A stretch of DNA of 38,433 nt from an uncultured Flavobacteriales bacterium (GTDB lineage Bacteria; Bacteroidota; Bacteroidia; Flavobacteriales; CAJXXR01), in the NCBI GenBank assembly GCA_913063375.1, contig CAJXXR010000024.1, positions 1-38,433 of the forward strand, in the 5' to 3' direction. The position numbers and the translations under genes are program-made. The notes beneath the pieces were generated by a model. It had not been told where the DNA came from. It searched no databases and saw only the letters and a list, made by a program, of their open reading frames with translations. Positions 37,053 to 38,433 of the stretch are shown here, piece after piece. Numbering within the stretch: the first letter of the stretch is position 1; each line of letters begins with the position of its first letter.

Positions 37053-37110
37053 GTATACAATACCAGGAACAAATCCAGGGAATTCTATTTATTAACAAGC
37101 AATTTATACC

Positions 37111-38184
37111 ATGAGAAAAATTTCATTTTTAATACTGGGAATAGCTGTGCTATGTCCATTTACGAGTCAATCACAAGAAGTCGCAACCAATCAAAACACA
37201 ACAGAAGCAGAATGGTCTACAGCTAGACCAGATGGCCATGCTCCAATAGGGATAATGGGGGATCATTTACATAAAAAAGGTGACTGGATGTTCTCCTATA
37301 AATTTATGCCCATGACTATGAGTGGAATGCTAGAAGGCTCCGATGAAATGAGAGAAGATGCACTCCCTATGCCTTATATGGCAGCTCCAAAAGACATGAA
37401 TATGCAAATGCATATGCTAGGCGTTATGTATGCCCCTTCGGACAATATAACCTTGATGGTAATGGGTAATTACGTCTCAAACTCCATGGATCTGAATAGG
37501 GTTATGGAAATGGATATGGGGATGAACATGGACAGAGGATTTGAAACCGAATCAAAGGGGTTTGGAGACATTACTATTGGTGGGTTATTTCGTGTATTTA
37601 AAGCCAACAGACAATCCGTACATGGAACCTTAAGCCTATCTATCCCCACAGGTGATATAGATCAAAGAGGAGACACCCCAATGATGGCTAATTCACAGTT
37701 AGCTTATCCGATGCAGTTAGGTAGTGGGACTTTCGACCCTAGTATTGGTTTAACATATTTGGGGCAATCTGACGTACTCTCTTGGGGGTCTCAAACGCTG
37801 TATAAATTCCGTACAGGTGAAAACAGCGAAGACTATCAACTTGGGAATGAATTTAAGTGGAGTAGCTGGGGATCCATAAAAGGATCAAATTCTTTAGCAT
37901 TCTCCTGTAGTATAAACTATAGAAAAGTTGGTACTATATCTGGAAAGGATTCAGATATGAACCCGATGATGATGCCTTTATTCAACACAGATAATTCTGG
38001 TAGAGAACAAATAGACCTCGGAATAGGCTCAAATTACTTTGTACCAAAAGGAAAATTAAAAAACCTGAGACTTGGACTGGAACTAAATTTACCAGTATAC
38101 CAGAAAGTAATTGGTATTCAAATGCAAAACAAGATATTTGGAACAGTGGGTATTCAATACTCCTTAGGTACGAGCTGCCATTAA
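37111..38184 (+). CDS. Methionine-rich outer-membrane transporter-like protein
   Basis: The 357-aa protein has a signal peptide (MRKISFLILGIAVLCPFTSQSQ) and alternating beta-strand character, suggesting a barrel. It contains 31 Met, most between residues 49 and 140 (MPMTMSGM, MNMQMHMLGVM, MEMDMGMNMD), plus HAPIGIMGDHLHKKGDWM at the mature N-terminus. Clusters of Met and His suit binding of Cu(I) or another soft metal. Relatives are often labelled only 'transporter'. It lies 58 bp after the Cys-motif gene and ends at a strong terminator. Confidence 0.75.
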   Translation: MRKISFLILGIAVLCPFTSQSQEVATNQNTTEAEWSTARPDGHAPIGIMGDHLHKKGDWMFSYKFMPMTMSGMLEGSDEMREDALPMPYMAAPKDMNMQMHMLGVMYAPSDNITLMVMGNYVSNSMDLNRVMEMDMGMNMDRGFETESKGFGDITIGGLFRVFKANRQSVHGTLSLSIPTGDIDQRGDTPMMANSQLAYPMQLGSGTFDPSIGLTYLGQSDVLSWGSQTLYKFRTGENSEDYQLGNEFKWSSWGSIKGSNSLAFSCSINYRKVGTISGKDSDMNPMMMPLFNTDNSGREQIDLGIGSNYFVPKGKLKNLRLGLELNLPVYQKVIGIQMQNKIFGTVGIQYSLGTSCH

Positions 38185-38200
38185 AAGTTAATACGACAAT

Positions 38201-38240
38201 AAAAAAGGGTCTATACTAACAGTAGTATAGACCCTTTTTT
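38201..38240. terminator. Strong bidirectional terminator after the Met-rich protein gene
   Basis: A perfect 18-bp stem (38201-38218 with 38223-38240, loop ACAG) has A- and T-runs. Confidence 0.93.
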
Positions 38241-38255
38241 ATTCATTGTATGTCT

Positions 38256-38433
38256 AGCCTTAAGCAAGGAATTATTTCATGATCCTTGAGGGGGGCCGTC
38301 TTACCCAACCTTAAAGCCAGCTTATTTCATAAGCCTGTCTTTTTTGTTTCCCACTCAGCCTTAAGCAAGGAATTATTTCATGATCCTTGAGGGGGGCCGT
38401 CTTACCCAACCTTAAAGCCAGCTTATTTCATAA
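38256..38433. repeat. Tandem direct repeat, 101-bp period, cut by the window end
   Basis: Bases 38256-38332 and 38357-38433 are identical over 77 bp. The period is 101 bp with 24 bp between the copies. Each unit is itself two diverged ~50-bp halves: AGCCTTAAGC...TTATTTCAT (38256-38306) and AACCTTAAAGC...TTATTTCAT (38307-38356). Hairpins GCTTAT-TTC-ATAAGC (38320-38334) and CAAGGA/TCCTTG (38265-38270, 38283-38288) lie inside, as does a run of six G. No ORF is present. The second copy runs to the last base, so the array may continue. Confidence 0.85.

Noticed and set aside
38256..38433. CRISPR array
   Set aside because: The identical stretch is 77 bp, the rear parts of the half-units recur exactly, and no cas gene is present, so this is a tandem repeat and not repeats with unique spacers.
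38256..38433. Minigenes ATGAAATAA on the minus strand of the repeat
   Set aside because: The two-codon frames arise from the conserved TTATTTCAT sequence and have no ribosome-binding context; probably coincidence.

Overview
The window is an AT-rich, gene-dense chromosomal segment from a Bacteroidota bacterium, most likely of the Cytophagales/Flammeovirgaceae kind. This rests on repeated TAnnTTTG promoter boxes (the Bacteroidota -7 element), an atpD-atpC pair detached from the other ATP synthase genes, an archaeal-type prolyl-tRNA synthetase, and protein families typical of the phylum (DUF6702, the charged-tail cold-shock protein, HG(V/L)HSP methyltransferase relatives). Genus cannot be read from the sequence alone. 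No rRNA, tRNA, CRISPR array, IS element or prophage was seen. Almost everything is core or housekeeping content.

Layout. 1-948: 3' part of proS (+). 1000-5854: compact haem operon on the minus strand, hemA-hemC-hemD-hemE-hemF. 5998-7099 (-): VOC-fold protein and, separately, arsC behind prfB. 8310-13343 (-): ribF, a leucine-rich-repeat protein, an LTA-synthase-like sulfatase-fold protein, rbfA, and a LolC/E-type permease. 13519-15280 (+): atpDC. 15706-19274 (+): bioF-like enzyme, MsbA-like ABC exporter, methylmalonyl-CoA epimerase. 19649-20272 (+): secreted basic protein of unknown function. 20300-21286 (-): GT9 glycosyltransferase. 21490-23610 (+): rpoN (sigma-54) and a degenerate PAP2-like membrane protein. 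23607-26970 (-): TPR protein, coiled-coil zinc-ribbon protein, Nif3-like protein. 27117-29569 (+): Uup-type ABC-F protein and a shrunken methyltransferase relative. 29654-32334 (+): sulfur module of two YeeE/YedE half-transporters and a persulfide dioxygenase-rhodanese fusion. 32548-35378 (+): DUF6702 protein and M1 aminopeptidase. 35650-36102 (+): cold-shock-domain protein. 36172-36480 (-): DUF1456 protein. 36651-38184 (+): a Cys-motif membrane protein and a Met-rich outer-membrane protein, probably a copper or soft-metal module. 38256-38433: tandem repeat cut by the window end.

How it works together. The haem operon carries five of the steps from glutamyl-tRNA to protoporphyrinogen; hemL, hemB and the last steps are elsewhere. 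The sulfur module looks like one regulon. The yeeE/yedE pair and the dioxygenase-rhodanese gene have separate promoters. Each promoter carries a TGTnAC-N4-GnCAC(A/G) dyad, and in both cases its centre lies exactly 29.5 bp before the first base of the -7 box. That is the geometry expected for a Crp/Fnr-family class II activator. I consider this the best new regulatory observation here.

Other points of note are a two-level 50/101-bp repeat whose second copy ends exactly 77 bp into the unit at the window edge (suggesting an assembly-graph break), -7 boxes that almost touch the start codons of rbfA, the GT9 gene and the cold-shock gene (possible leaderless mRNAs), and two eroded enzymes (methyltransferase-like and PAP2-like) kept as intact reading frames. 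I did not find a clear new multi-gene defence or mobile system.
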